A stretch of 64,000 bases of DNA from Stratiolaelaps scimitus. Lineage: Eukaryota; Arthropoda; Arachnida; Mesostigmata; Laelapidae. The notes beneath the pieces were generated by a model. It searched no databases. It saw only the letters and a program-made list of their open reading frames with translations, and was not told where the DNA came from. This document shows positions 1-10,480 of this stretch, piece by piece. Numbering within the stretch: position 1 is the first letter of the stretch; each line of letters starts with the position of its first letter. Where the stretch lies: contig JABWDB010000005.1 in the NCBI GenBank assembly GCA_019614645.1, forward strand, positions 7,782,001 to 7,846,000, read 5' to 3'. The position numbers and the translations under genes were made by a program.

Positions 1-720
1 TAGAGGCAATTAAGCACGCAGGAGTTACACAACAGGTTCCTATTCGTAATAAGCTCTGACGGTAGCACACATAACTCTGATAATTGACGTTTAAATACAT
101 TGCATGCTTAACACTATAGATAGGGTAGCTGGCTGATGCATTCGCTGGATTTGGCTCTGGAACGAGTCGTTGCCAGCGAATATATCTGTAACTAATCGTC
201 CTTTCTACGGCTTGAGCGAAAGCGCCACTACAATTGTTAGGTCTGCTGCATTTCTAGTATGATATCTCCCTGCTGAATCCGCACTGTGTTGGCCATCCGT
301 GAAAATACCGAAACATACCAGGATGTGGCACTATTGCCATATAAATGTCGTACGTTTCGGTATACTTGAATATGACGCCACACATATCTACACAGACGTC
401 TCGTATATCTCGGCTTTGGCAGTTTGGCACAGCTACTCGTTACGTGAGTGAACGAAGTCGTTTAATAACGCCTAAAACTCGGTCTTAAACTCGGCCTCGC
501 CTGCGAAACTTGTCTCCATCCAGCTGATGCTATAGCTGAAACTCGAAATAGGGTTCGGCTGTAAAACTTCACTCTGTGGCGTAACATGTGCCCGCCAGCG
601 AGGGCTGAGAGTTTATCTCGTAAGACAACATAAGGGTAAATAAGTGGAATTTTTCCGCATGCAAGCCTGATGCTCCATACACAACGTCTCTGCTGGAACT
701 TACTCAGCGTGTAAAATATA

Positions 721-723
<3 letters not shown>

Positions 724-763
<40 letters not shown>
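724..763. repeat. (TA)n microsatellite, about 20 units
   Basis: Uninterrupted TA alternation directly upstream of SINE copy 1. Confidence 0.97.
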
Positions 764-764
<1 letters not shown>

Positions 765-840
765 GAAGCAATTGTTATTGCTAAAAGCAGTTGTACCATG
801 GACGTTAAATGTTGACTGAGAGTCAACCCGAAAACCTTTT
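765..840 (+). mobile_element. SINE family A, 5'-truncated copy 1
   Basis: It reads GAAGCAATTG, then AAAGCAGTTGTACCATGGAC, GTTAAATGTTGACTGAGAG and finally TCAACCCGAAAACC. It aligns with the reverse complement of the copies at 6782-6953 and 38653-38785, and its last 30 bases match the short copy at 26430-26487. The tRNA-like head is missing. It is wedged between two TA microsatellites, 724-763 and 840-858; the second starts directly at its 3' end, as if grown from the retroposon tail. Confidence 0.7.
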
Positions 841-858
841 ATATATATATATATATAT
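840..858. repeat. (AT)n microsatellite at the SINE tail
   Basis: AT alternation starting at the TTTT end of the retroposon. Confidence 0.9.
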
Positions 859-3034
859 TCCGAATATTTTTGCTCATAAGCTGAATCACACTTTCAGAAG
901 GTGGCGTCTGTGTGACAGAATAACTATTATAGGATGTTATAGCATGTTTTTCGGATTCGTTCGATGTCAGATTTAAGATATTCGCTAGTCTATACCAATT
1001 TAGGGGCTTTAATGATACATTTATTGACCACGTGACCACGTGGTCCTGCTGTACAACGAACAGTCTAAACAATACTAAATTCGATTTGGTGAGTCGGGTC
1101 AATGGCTCTGAAGAAAATGAGCATGTATATATAACATGCACCCACGACCGGAAAACACACCAGTTATATGCCTGGCAACTCTGGGCAAAACCCGCTGTGT
1201 ATAATACTTACGCACTAAAAATGGCCACTATTAGATATGAACCTGAATTGATACTCCGGAATCAGTGAAGTCGGCAGGCCAAACCGGGCAGTCAGTTCGT
1301 GAATTGTCGATCCAACATCTAAGCAGGCACTGAATACTTTACGAGGCCAAGCTGTGCACCCACATAGCGCGCTCACTGTTTATCGTGCCCTCCCTTTCGA
1401 AAGTCATAATTATGCGCGCTACATTTTGTTCATTCTGTCCCGCTGGCGGATACAGCGTTAGACGACACGATCATTCAGAGTATTTTTCTTAGACTTATTG
1501 ACAAATGCGACCGCGACAGCGCCGGCGTCCTGTCAAAAGCGTTCGTGTCTGTTCGGAACGATCAGAAATGATGACAAATTGATTTCTAAATGGAGCTTTC
1601 AACCCGAATGGAACAGAAAGCATCCTGTAGAAAGATAAAACTCCGCCGAGCACTCGAGACGATTCGCGCGCAAGCCGCGCGAGCCAGACCGCCGAAATCG
1701 AGGCTGTCTAATGCTGGATAAATAGCAGCTCTTACCTCGTTCAGTTATTTATCATTGGTTGGCTCGTTGGCGCTGGCGACTCCGTACATGAATGAATGAC
1801 GGCTATGCGTGTCCGACTAGTCGAATATAATACGACCATCAAATTTCAACTGGCGAAGGACAGGGGCTGCGACGGCCTCAGACGGGACACAGTAACGAAA
1901 TCGCCGCATTCAGCATTCGAAAACATATGGAGGATGTCAGCATGTGCTGTGGGTAAACATGTCTTCCGGAAGGAGAACACAGTGCCCACTGCAGAATGCC
2001 GAGTTGAAGATTGCTATAAGCAAAACTTCATTAGATGTAGCAACGTTTCTCGGCGTTTCGTTCTCAAATCTCCGTCATGAGTGAGAGCAATCAGAGTGCA
2101 GCGATTTCGCGGAAGTGCATGATTTGATGTTAACCTTGAAGCAGCATGGCTTCCCTGTCAAATGAACCAATGTACTGCAGCGTCCGGAGTGCAACTCTGT
2201 GATACAATCCATAAACGGAACGATTTCGTCAGATCGTACTGTGGGCAGGAGACTACAACTAACAATGTGGCCATTCGAATGCTAGCGACGTGATCTAAAC
2301 ATTTAACGTTATATTGCATTCGAGAGAACTTTAACATGCAGCACTGATTGCGAGCCGCCATCTCGCTGGCAGGCTTACAGCATCAAGCGAATAAACCCAC
2401 GAATGAATGAATCTCATGGGAGTATTTGTGCAACCTTTATAGGTGGTTGTAAAATTAATACGTACGAAGAGAGGGACAAAGTGCGCCACGACGCACAGTA
2501 GTCCTTCTTAGGACAGTAAATAAAACGGTTTCATCACCTAGTTTTTCCCTTCTTTGCCGCTGTTCCACGAGTGTGTACGACTATACGTCAAACAACGCTA
2601 ACGATCACCCCATGGGACTTCATAAAAGGGCCAACGGTCCTCTCTTTCGTGCTTGTAATAGTCGAAATAGTTGTAGTAGGAGTAGTTGGAAGGGAAGACA
2701 TATTTTCCCGCTACGAACCTGGGCCTGTCGCATGTTGTAATCGTGTTCATGTCGCCGCGAACTGATGGCGTTGCTAGTGCGCCGCATGCATACAATTTCT
2801 GTCTGAAGTAAATGTGCAGCCTGGTCAAAGCAGAGAGAGGACAGACCGGCTAGTAAGTTTTTGCGCCTTAAAACTGTATATGTAAGCTTGATCGCTTCAA
2901 TTTGTCGCTGCTGGACCGTAGGAGCAGCGTTTTCGTGCGTGTTTCAATCTGTTCGGTTTTATGGCTCGGTGTATGTGTGTGGGCATGGGTGCAACGATCG
3001 GGGCTTTTGACATCAGGAATGATGAGATTGGCAG
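859..3034. other. No gene recognised
   Basis: Apart from the E-box palindrome at 1026-1045, only short open frames on both strands with no known motif. Confidence 0.6.
1026..1045. promoter_or_regulatory. Palindrome holding two CACGTG E-boxes
   Basis: GACCACGTG-AC-CACGTGGTC is a perfect 9-bp inverted repeat with two canonical CACGTG E-boxes at 1029-1034 and 1037-1042, eight bases apart. CACGTG is the binding site of bHLH factors such as Myc/Max, USF and Clock/Cycle. No gene start is visible nearby, so a regulatory role is inferred only. Confidence 0.35.
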
Positions 3035-3056
3035 ATATATATATATATATATATAT
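3035..3056. repeat. (AT)n microsatellite
   Basis: AT alternation, 11 units, followed by GTGTG. Confidence 0.95.
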
Positions 3057-3135
3057 GTGTGTGGATACGCCACACAGTGCACCATCTTTTCGAGCAAGAA
3101 GAGGAGAGCTTGAAGTATATGTGCCTTTAACAATA

Positions 3136-3168
3136 TTATATTATTACTATTATTATTATTATTATTAA
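3136..3168. repeat. (TAT/ATT)n microsatellite
   Basis: Trinucleotide TTA/TAT run with one interruption. Confidence 0.95.
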
Positions 3169-3254
3169 ATATCAACCCCGAACGTAACCCATTCTCAGCC
3201 CTTTCCCACAGCACCCTCAGCCCGGTGCGCAATGTTCCTGAGTGGTTCCCGATG

Positions 3255-3327
3255 GAATCACTGACCATTAAAATACTACCATGGACTCCGGCGAAGCCAG
3301 TGATAGTATTTTAATGGTCAGTGATTC
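3255..3327. repeat. Foldback element: perfect 24-bp inverted repeat, 25-nt loop
   Basis: GAATCACTGACCATTAAAAT plus ACTA at 3255-3278 is exactly complementary to 3304-3327. The transcribed hairpin would be very stable. It lies just after an ATT microsatellite. It could be a small foldback/MITE relic or a recent inverted duplication. Confidence 0.85.
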
Positions 3328-5019
3328 ATACTTGGCACAGGCCAGCCGTTGCTATCGTTTCGGAGGCGCTCGTACATGAGGGACCACGTCATTGACTCGG
3401 GTCAAGTCTCCATAACCGTCTACGAAGCTGCTCCTGATGTAAGGCCCACTACGAACTTTAGTTCTAAGTATCACCTTCACTTATGATCCTCCGACCAAAA
3501 TCGTCGTAGCCTCGTATTTACCAGAACAACAGAATGGCTGTCCAATGAGCGAAGCTGCACAAACGAATTCTCGTTCTCAAATGAGCAATCTAACGAAACA
3601 ACCGAGAACGAGACGTTGCAAGGTCTATCACCAGTTTTCTGAGGATAGAGCAGCACGCGAGACCCTTGACGGTGTGTTACATTTTTCGACGTTGGACAAT
3701 GTTTTCAATTTGGTTTATCTCGTCACAATAATTGGTAACTACTGGAAATGTTCGAGACGGCATCGCCGACTGGCGATTTCCTTACTGTTACAGATGCTTT
3801 TAGGCGACCGCAATGTGACAACGACTGTTATACATTGATTCTCTGCTTTGTTGTTTCGGCCACCCACCGAAATCGGCGGAACGCGCGATGCTGTTAATCG
3901 TCAAACATTCGAACCACCGAGTCGCATGTGGTGGTGGTGTCAACTTTGCCAGAGAAAACAGTCGAGAGGCATGTTATTAGTAGTCTCTCAACTCCTCGCT
4001 CCTAAATTCACCGCTTTCCACAGCATGATCAATTGCAAAACTTTCGTCCCTCGAACTCCGGTCGCCTCGGACTCCAAGCGCGTCGCTCATTCGATGGAGT
4101 TCGCTACTTGGTGTGGTTCGCTGAGCTAGTGTCGCTTTCCCCGGTGAGTCGTCCTATCACTCTTTCTCTCTCTCTCGCTCTCTCGTGCGGGGGTTAGCTG
4201 AGGCGCATCGATGGAGGCTTCGTTTTCCCTCACCTCAGTCTGCCCCGCTTTTCCTCTGTGCCTTCCTCCGCCGGCGCGTTAGATCGTGTAGACTTTTCCT
4301 GATCACCTTTTCGGTGCCGTGGCAGCAGCCACACGCAATAGATTGCAATTGTCGGCTCGAGTCACCGCGAAGCTGCGTTCTCCTGTACCGATTGCTGCTA
4401 GCGCCCTGCCTTCCTTCCTTCATTCCTTTCGAACTAGTTCCCCTGTTTTCCACCCTGTGCCCTGTGTCCCCTGTCCCAATACCGTGCACCATCGCCACAA
4501 TCGCTTCCTTCAATTCCAGAAGCTAGAGTGTCATCCCAAGGTCGAACCAGCCATCGGCCGATCTGAGGGCCTCGGAGTTCCCTGCACCTGCCAGGATCGT
4601 GGCAGGCGTCAACCACGGCCGCACCACCACCGCCGCCGCCGAGCCTGGCATAACGGTCGATGCATAGCGTGCGTGCCATCGGGCATAGGCTCTGCTGCCT
4701 GCATTTTCTGGCCTGTCTGCACCCCCGGTGTCACTAGCGTACAACAGTCACCGCTTCTGGAAGTGTGCGCGTATTAACCTGCCTCCTATGACTGTGTTCG
4801 TATATCTATGTCGGTGCAGGTGCATAGGGTGTACGACACACCGCCCTATATATTATGGTATTGCTGCCACTGTGCATCAATTGCTGGCGCGAAAGCAAGT
4901 AACGGTTAGAGCTCTCACTCCTGTACAGTTTTATGTTACTGCTGAGAAGTTTAGACCCAGCTATAGTAAGACCGTTGAATATGTGTGAGACTTACAGGGG
5001 ACATATCCCACTATTGCTC
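3328..5019. other. No gene recognised; CT-rich spot at 4160-4190
   Basis: Short open frames only. A 120-nt block, plus 4024-4143, has an acceptor (TTTCCACAG) and a strong donor (CCCCG|GTGAGT) and is open for exactly 40 codons (ends FDGVRYLVWFAELVSLSP), but nothing is recognised in it and the donor is followed directly by a CT tract. Confidence 0.5.
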
Positions 5020-5240
5020 TATTTATCCAGGTTGTGTTCCTAAGTAAGGTCGCAGGTTCAAATCCACCCGCGGCTGAGCTCAGGCAGGTTTGGATTATCC
5101 TCCGGACAATTTCACGTTGCAGTGCTATACATAAAAGTACAGAAAGACCCTTGATGTTAGGAAGTGGTGGGGTCTAGCCATCGCCGAAAGTCCAAAGACC
5201 TAAAGGAACTATGTCAAGTCACCAGGGATGAGCCATATCG
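5020..5240 (+). mobile_element. tRNA-derived SINE candidate (B box GGTTCAAATCC)
   Basis: A perfect pol III B-box core, GGTTCAAATCC, lies at 5055-5065 after GGTCGCA. It is followed by a non-tRNA body (GGCTGAGCTCAGGCAGG and on). A clear A box is not seen upstream and the sequence does not fold as a complete tRNA. A SINE head is the likeliest reading; boundaries are approximate. Confidence 0.4.
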
Positions 5241-6631
5241 ACGCTACCGATTGATTCGAGTCTGATCAGTGGACCTTTCCTTATCAACAGTTACTTAGAA
5301 CTTCTTGTGGCCTCTGACTCTTTTAAGTGAACTGTCTTTTATGCTGTAGCCGCTGTTTCAGAACTCGGAGCGAAGCGGATGTAAGGATCCATGATACCCA
5401 ACATTGTGTTCGCATTTGTCTACGCCACGGAGCTGTTTCGAGTGTGATATCTCGATTACCTAGTAAATACTGTAGTATATCCTATATAACCACTATATTT
5501 TCTTAGGGAGTGTTGTCTCTTTTATTATTTACACAAAAGGGATTTTGCTCGCATTATAAGTTACACTCACGTATTGCAGCTTATTCACAAGGTGGTGATA
5601 GTCCGGGGACAGTATATCGATTTGATAACTTACATGATTTGAATCAATAATGAATCCCAGGCAGAATATGACACATTTAATAACGATATGTAACATCTGC
5701 ATCTCGACGTATCCAATTGACTTTTTTACTGTTTACATTTACTTTGTCCCCACCCGGATGCCCATTGTACACTAATTCGGATTCTTCGACACCCTTTCTA
5801 TAGGTGGCTATCAACCAAATATCGCCTCGAACTGAATTAACAAATTAGTATTCAAATAGCCCGTATACTGGCGTAACGTCACACATTTCATTCAAAACGC
5901 ATGCATTGCACTATATGGAAATAGCTTATCACCTTAAACCAATACACGATACTCTCCGTAGACGCCTATCTCTAAGCCTGCAAGGCGCACGCACAGGATG
6001 CCAGGACCGGAATGGAGAGGATTCGGTCAGAGGCGAACAGAAGATTATCGTTTGGAGATCGAAGATAAATGAAAGAAGGAATTATTCACATGGTTACCAT
6101 TATGACACGTTCGTACCACGAACAGACGTCCTATCATAGACCCGCCCGTGGCGTTAATCTCATGAATTATTTATTATATTATTAGTATTGGTACTGTAGT
6201 GACAGGGGCGTGCTCTTCTTCTGGCTGTTCATATGATATTTGTATCGATAATAGCATTGGTAGCCAGCCAGTTACCCTTAGCACCCACAACACATTGTGA
6301 AGTCGTGATAATCAGCCGGTGGTCAGCTTCGTCCGTCGTCGGTTCCTGACGCTTTCGCGATCATTTGGTTTGTGTAATACGTTTGAATAGCGCGGTGCAC
6401 GCACATCTGAGAGGCGCCGTCTGTGTGGTGGCCTAATCATCGATGCCTATTATCGATATTTATGGCGTTTAAGAACCTGTGCGAAAGTGGGTATCGTCTC
6501 GCTCCGGACTTATCGAGCAGCGATCACTTAGCAGGCGTGGACACCGAATCCGAGAATTCGGGTTTAGCCGAAAAGCCATCGAGGGTGGGTCACGCCCATA
6601 TCGTGATTAAATCTTCTGAAAATCTTTACAT

Positions 6632-6632
6632 G

Positions 6633-6659
<27 letters not shown>
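6632..6659. repeat. (AT)n microsatellite
   Basis: 14 uninterrupted AT units about 120 bp from the 3' end of the minus-strand SINE. Confidence 0.95.
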
Positions 6660-6663
<4 letters not shown>

Positions 6664-6781
6664 GCAGTCAAGGAATATCAGGTTCCTGGTGAGGCTAGAA
6701 AAATCTATTCGCTTTCTGCATGCCGGGTCTAGCCGAAAATTATTCTATTGACACCGCGAATATGATATGTAGTGTAAGTAA

Positions 6782-6953
6782 AGTTTTCGGGCTGACTCGG
6801 AGCCAAAATTTAACGTATGGAACTGCTTTCGGCATTGCGTCATAAGACGAACCCGTTAAAGGCAAGTGGGCAACAGTGGGGATCGAACCCGTGCACCTAC
6901 GTGTCTCTCCTCCGATTGCAAGGCGCACGCAAATGCGTCACGCCACCGAGCTC
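6782..6953 (-). mobile_element. SINE family A, longest copy with tRNA-like A and B boxes
   Basis: On the minus strand the element begins with an RNA polymerase III A-box-like stretch (GGTGGCGTGACGCATTTGCG, about 6931-6950). A near-consensus B box, GGGTTCGATCCCC (6878-6890), follows about 40-60 bases later. The body continues through GGGTTCGTCTTATGACGC and AATGCCGAAAGCAGTTCCAT to a 3' end AGTCAGCCCGAAAAC (6783-6797). This is a tRNA-derived SINE layout: pol III promoter head, family-specific body, A-rich end. It is the only copy here that keeps the promoter, and the best seed for a family consensus. Confidence 0.75.
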
Positions 6954-7157
6954 GACATCCGTAACAACAACCTAGCATCCTTACCTAGCATATGCATGTC
7001 TTGGCTCTGGTTCGAGGATGACACAGTCGTGTCAATTCTCCCAAGTAGAGACGCGGCCGGTAAAGAAGTTCAGACAAGAAAAAGAATGAGAAGATAACTC
7101 ATATTCGAAGGTTACACTCATTTGTTTGACCAATTCTAGCAACTTTGAGGCATTCTC

Positions 7158-7179
7158 AGAGAGAGAGAGAGAGAGAGAG
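7158..7179. repeat. (AG)n microsatellite
   Basis: 11 uninterrupted AG units on the plus strand. Confidence 0.95.
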
Positions 7180-7650
7180 TTTCTGGACAGCGGGGATAGC
7201 TCATCTCGATTGCCAACGGACGTCTCGAGTATGCAGCGCGAAGGAGGCTCCGGAACACATGGGGTCAGACAACGCATACATCGTAGTTTAGAACAAGAAG
7301 CGCTTGCGGTGATTCTCATTGGCAGGATCTCTGATTCTTCTTGTACTTTTCCCCATACACTGCTCAAATATCGGATTGGTTCAATGTAACTTGTCACCGT
7401 GTTGGCCTCATCCTGTCGGGTCTCAGCAGCCTCCCTGAGCGATGGTGCAACGACCTCCCATTTTCGACCGGTATTTGTACGTACCACACCCCAGTCTCGC
7501 TTGCTCCCGGGACGTGAACTCCCCGTCGGAACAGCGATGGAGCTGTGTCAACGCTGCTCTTTACCCCTTTGCTTTTCTCTGGACTCCGTTGGGATTTTGC
7601 TTCTGTTGCGACGGCTGCACACTATGTTTAGCGATAGGCATGTTGAACAT

Positions 7651-7686
7651 AGAAGCGTACAGGTTCACGGGAACCTGTACGCTTCT
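7651..7686. repeat. Perfect 16-bp hairpin, 4-nt loop
   Basis: AGAAGCGTACAGGTTC (7651-7666), loop ACGG, then the exact complement GAACCTGTACGCTTCT (7671-7686). There is no T run after it on either strand that would mark a terminator. Confidence 0.85.
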
Positions 7687-7991
7687 AGTTGACAATCTCT
7701 TCCCCCCACCCACCCGACACACTAACGTAGGCATTCGGCACCTTCACGGTCCCAAAAAAAGCAGGATTTGCATACACCAAGCGGAACGAGCTGCACCATT
7801 TCATGTGTAAAGATCTGTCGCACGTTCACCTCTTGGCTCTCCAGGGAACAGCATGCAACAGGCCTTGTTTTGAGTGTACTCGCTTAAATTTGCTTCTAGC
7901 TTCCGGTAAAAATGGTCTCCGAATATGTGGGCCTTGGGTTTCGCTCATCTCGCTGTCGCATTTTGTAGATGCAGTGGGCAGTTGCCAGTGA

Positions 7992-8366
7992 CTGCTGGAT
8001 TCTGTCGGCCAGTGTCAGTCTCTCTGGCTGAGGCCAGAGAGAGATACTGCCAAATGGCAAATACAACATATCGTACCGGATGTGATTTGCGGCAATGTGC
8101 GCAACAGAGCGCAGACGACACAGTCGGTGCAACGGAGCAAGGTAGCATATAAATCCATCATGGATACGGTGTACTGTAGGGCAGGGCAGTCTTCGTCCGA
8201 CGCCGCTGTCAGAGCAGCTTTATTTAACACCTGTATGCGACCAGCGACGATATTCGCCACAGCATGGATCAAGGTTAGGTGGCACTGTCAGCCTATCTGC
8301 AACGCAGTTGAAGACCAAGTACGCAAACCGTACCGCATCCACAACGAACACTGGCCGGTGCACTAA
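7992..8366 (+). pseudogene. Decayed jockey-type non-LTR retrotransposon, reverse transcriptase C-terminus
   Basis: One frame is open for 124 codons to a TAA. In order it shows a VRNRAQ motif, a segment like the post-catalytic thumb region (SKVAYKSIMD), then ALFNTCMRPATIFATAW, followed by PICNAVEDQVRKPYRIHN. In jockey-clade LINEs this order is: RNRA helix, 'LYNTCIRPVLTYAS.AW' motif, then the 'QVIQNRVLR.' helix. The match is by pattern recognition and the usual TYA/TYG is degenerate here (IFA). The catalytic YADD block, endonuclease and N-terminus are not visible upstream, so it is a 5'-truncated, diverged copy with no function expected. A hairpin at 8463-8527 lies just downstream. Confidence 0.55.
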
Positions 8367-8462
8367 TATTGGCATAGTGCATTGCTCGAAGCACAATACA
8401 GAGCCGTACGAGGCGGACATTATGGAAGCATCATGACCGTCTGATTCGAGCTGTCCGTTTTT

Positions 8463-8527
8463 CCATAGAGCACTTACGCTATGCTGAATAGCACTTATGC
8501 TATTCAGTATGAGTAAGTGCTCCATGG
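8463..8527. repeat. Imperfect 28-bp hairpin, miRNA-precursor-like
   Basis: The left arm 8463-8491 (CCATAGAGCACTTAC...CTGAATAG) pairs with the right arm 8500-8527 (CTATTCAG...GTAAGTGCTCCATGG) across an 8-nt loop, with one mismatch near the base and an internal bulge. Length, loop size and slight imperfection fit a pre-microRNA. It lies about 100 bp downstream of a LINE remnant, so a transposon-derived inverted repeat is equally likely. Confidence 0.7.
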
Positions 8528-9108
8528 AGTGACCCTCTAATAAGTCTACGCGAAATAGAACAGAACAGCAAACGGCCATCGACGCCGCAAGAGAACCCCT
8601 TCTAAGCAGGAGACAAGCATACAACTGGGTCCATGCTGACGTTAGCTGACATTATCTCTTGCACATACGGCAAAGTAGACAGGATCGTCTGTCTTATCAC
8701 TACGTCGTATGCACGTGTGTAGGCGCGGATGGGCAAGTGATGACGACTGACTAGCAAACTTGATCCTGCTAATATTTACATGATGTGGCCAGCTCGTTGA
8801 AGTCGATGGTTCCGGTAGAAGACCATCACCAGCAAGGCCATCGGTTTCGCGTGAGTACCCTTGAATAGCCTTGAGTAATAGCAGCAGTCGAAATAGTAGT
8901 GGCTTGTCGATAGAATGCCTAAAGATCATTGTGAGCAGCCGCACGAGCAGTTGGGACTCGCCGACAACGTATGCATCCGGGTAAACCTGGCAGATAGAGG
9001 AAGAAGAACAGCCCAGGTACGCGCCTACACTGATAGGCTACATCGATGCTAACGTGCGAGCTGTATTGTGGTTCACATTCACCCGTACAAAGATCGAGGA
9101 CGTCCTAT

Positions 9109-9135
9109 TATATATATATATATATATATATATAA
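9109..9135. repeat. (TA)n microsatellite
   Basis: TA alternation of about 13 units. Confidence 0.95.
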
Positions 9136-10374
9136 GGACATGATTTTCCTGTTAATCAGGGTATAAGGGAAATGTAGAGAATCGTATATAAATTGTGAAG
9201 GATTGAGCCATTTGTCGGAGACGGCAAGCGAGTTATTGAAGAGAACAGGACATTATTCGTAACTTTATCAAAGGAGTCCGTAACAATAGACCTGTTAGCT
9301 TTTAAGCTGACGCTCGGCTGACTTTCCATGGCAGACCTTGGTACCTCGATATAGCATCGTTTCAAGGACCTATCATTTCGCTGATGCTGGATTTGTCTAC
9401 GCCTTCTCCAACAGGCCTACACACGTATCGACAGGGTGATGCAAAGCCATATCCTACCCAAACTGCGATCGCTGGGGATCTAAGCAACTGTACCACCAAC
9501 ACAAATCGCGGTGCTGTTCGTGGTTCCCACGGCAATCGCACTCAAAGAGATGCACATTAGCAACCCAGGCCACGCCGCCACTACCTTTTCAATAGACCTT
9601 ATATAACGTCAGAAATTTCACTGTCTGCAGTGACAATTCCAACGACTGCAAAGTCACCGTCGGGCCGCCTTACGAGGACTATTTGTTCGCTCTCTAAAGA
9701 AACTTTCCCCAGAGCCCTCACATCCTTCACAATTCATACTTCCTTCGTGGAGGCTTTTTTCCGATGCTTGGCGTCGGCACACTACATTCGAGTCGCAACA
9801 CCACTGACGTGCGTATCGTCTATTTCAGCCCAGAAACGAGAGACGGCATCCGCTGAGATAGAAATTACATGCTCGGCTAGATGAACTGCAGGCCACCGGT
9901 GGACTTGGCCAAGGCAACTTCTGTTGGCTGTCGTACATAAAATGGTATTTCTCTATATTCATCCATCATGCCGGCTACTAGATATCGACCATGCAACGGC
10001 CATCTCGTGTATGCAAGAAAGCACGAGCACCAAGTCGATTATATTGCTCCCGTTTTCATTGGGTGATGGAACACTTGCACTCCTTCGCGCAGGTAGCACG
10101 ACCGTAGTGCACTTATGACGAGTAGCGTGTATAATATATACCTAATATATATATATATACGCATTGTACCGGAAAAATTCATGACGGTAAATTTTATGGC
10201 AGGACGTCCACTTCGAACGCATGGTCTTCACGCATTATATAGTCTAGAACTAAACAAAATAGGGGAAAATATCCCTAGCTATTATATAGTTCGTGTTTGC
10301 GGTCGAGTGAACCGTGGTGGCCGACACCCACAGAACAGACCAGTCGCTGGCCACCTGGTCTGGCCATCTGCCCG

Positions 10375-10480
10375 TACGGGATAGCCAGGCGAGTGATTCA
10401 AATGTGTTAGCAGCCGAGGCGGGAAAGGATTCTGCAGAATTCTGCCTACGGCAGTTCGATCCTCCTTCTCTTTCTACTGG
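10375..10480 (+). mobile_element. tRNA-derived SINE candidate
   Basis: An A-box-like ATAGCCAGGCGAGTGATTC at 10381-10399 is followed by TGTTAGCAGCCGAGGCGGG, a layout common in tRNA-derived SINE heads. A B box, AGTTCGATCCT, follows at 10453-10463. Spacing between boxes is about 60 bases. No second copy was found in the window, so family status is unproven. Confidence 0.4.

Noticed and set aside
4024..4143. 120-nt open block with acceptor and donor
   Set aside because: Kept only as a note: unknown sequence, other frame also open, donor runs into CT tract.
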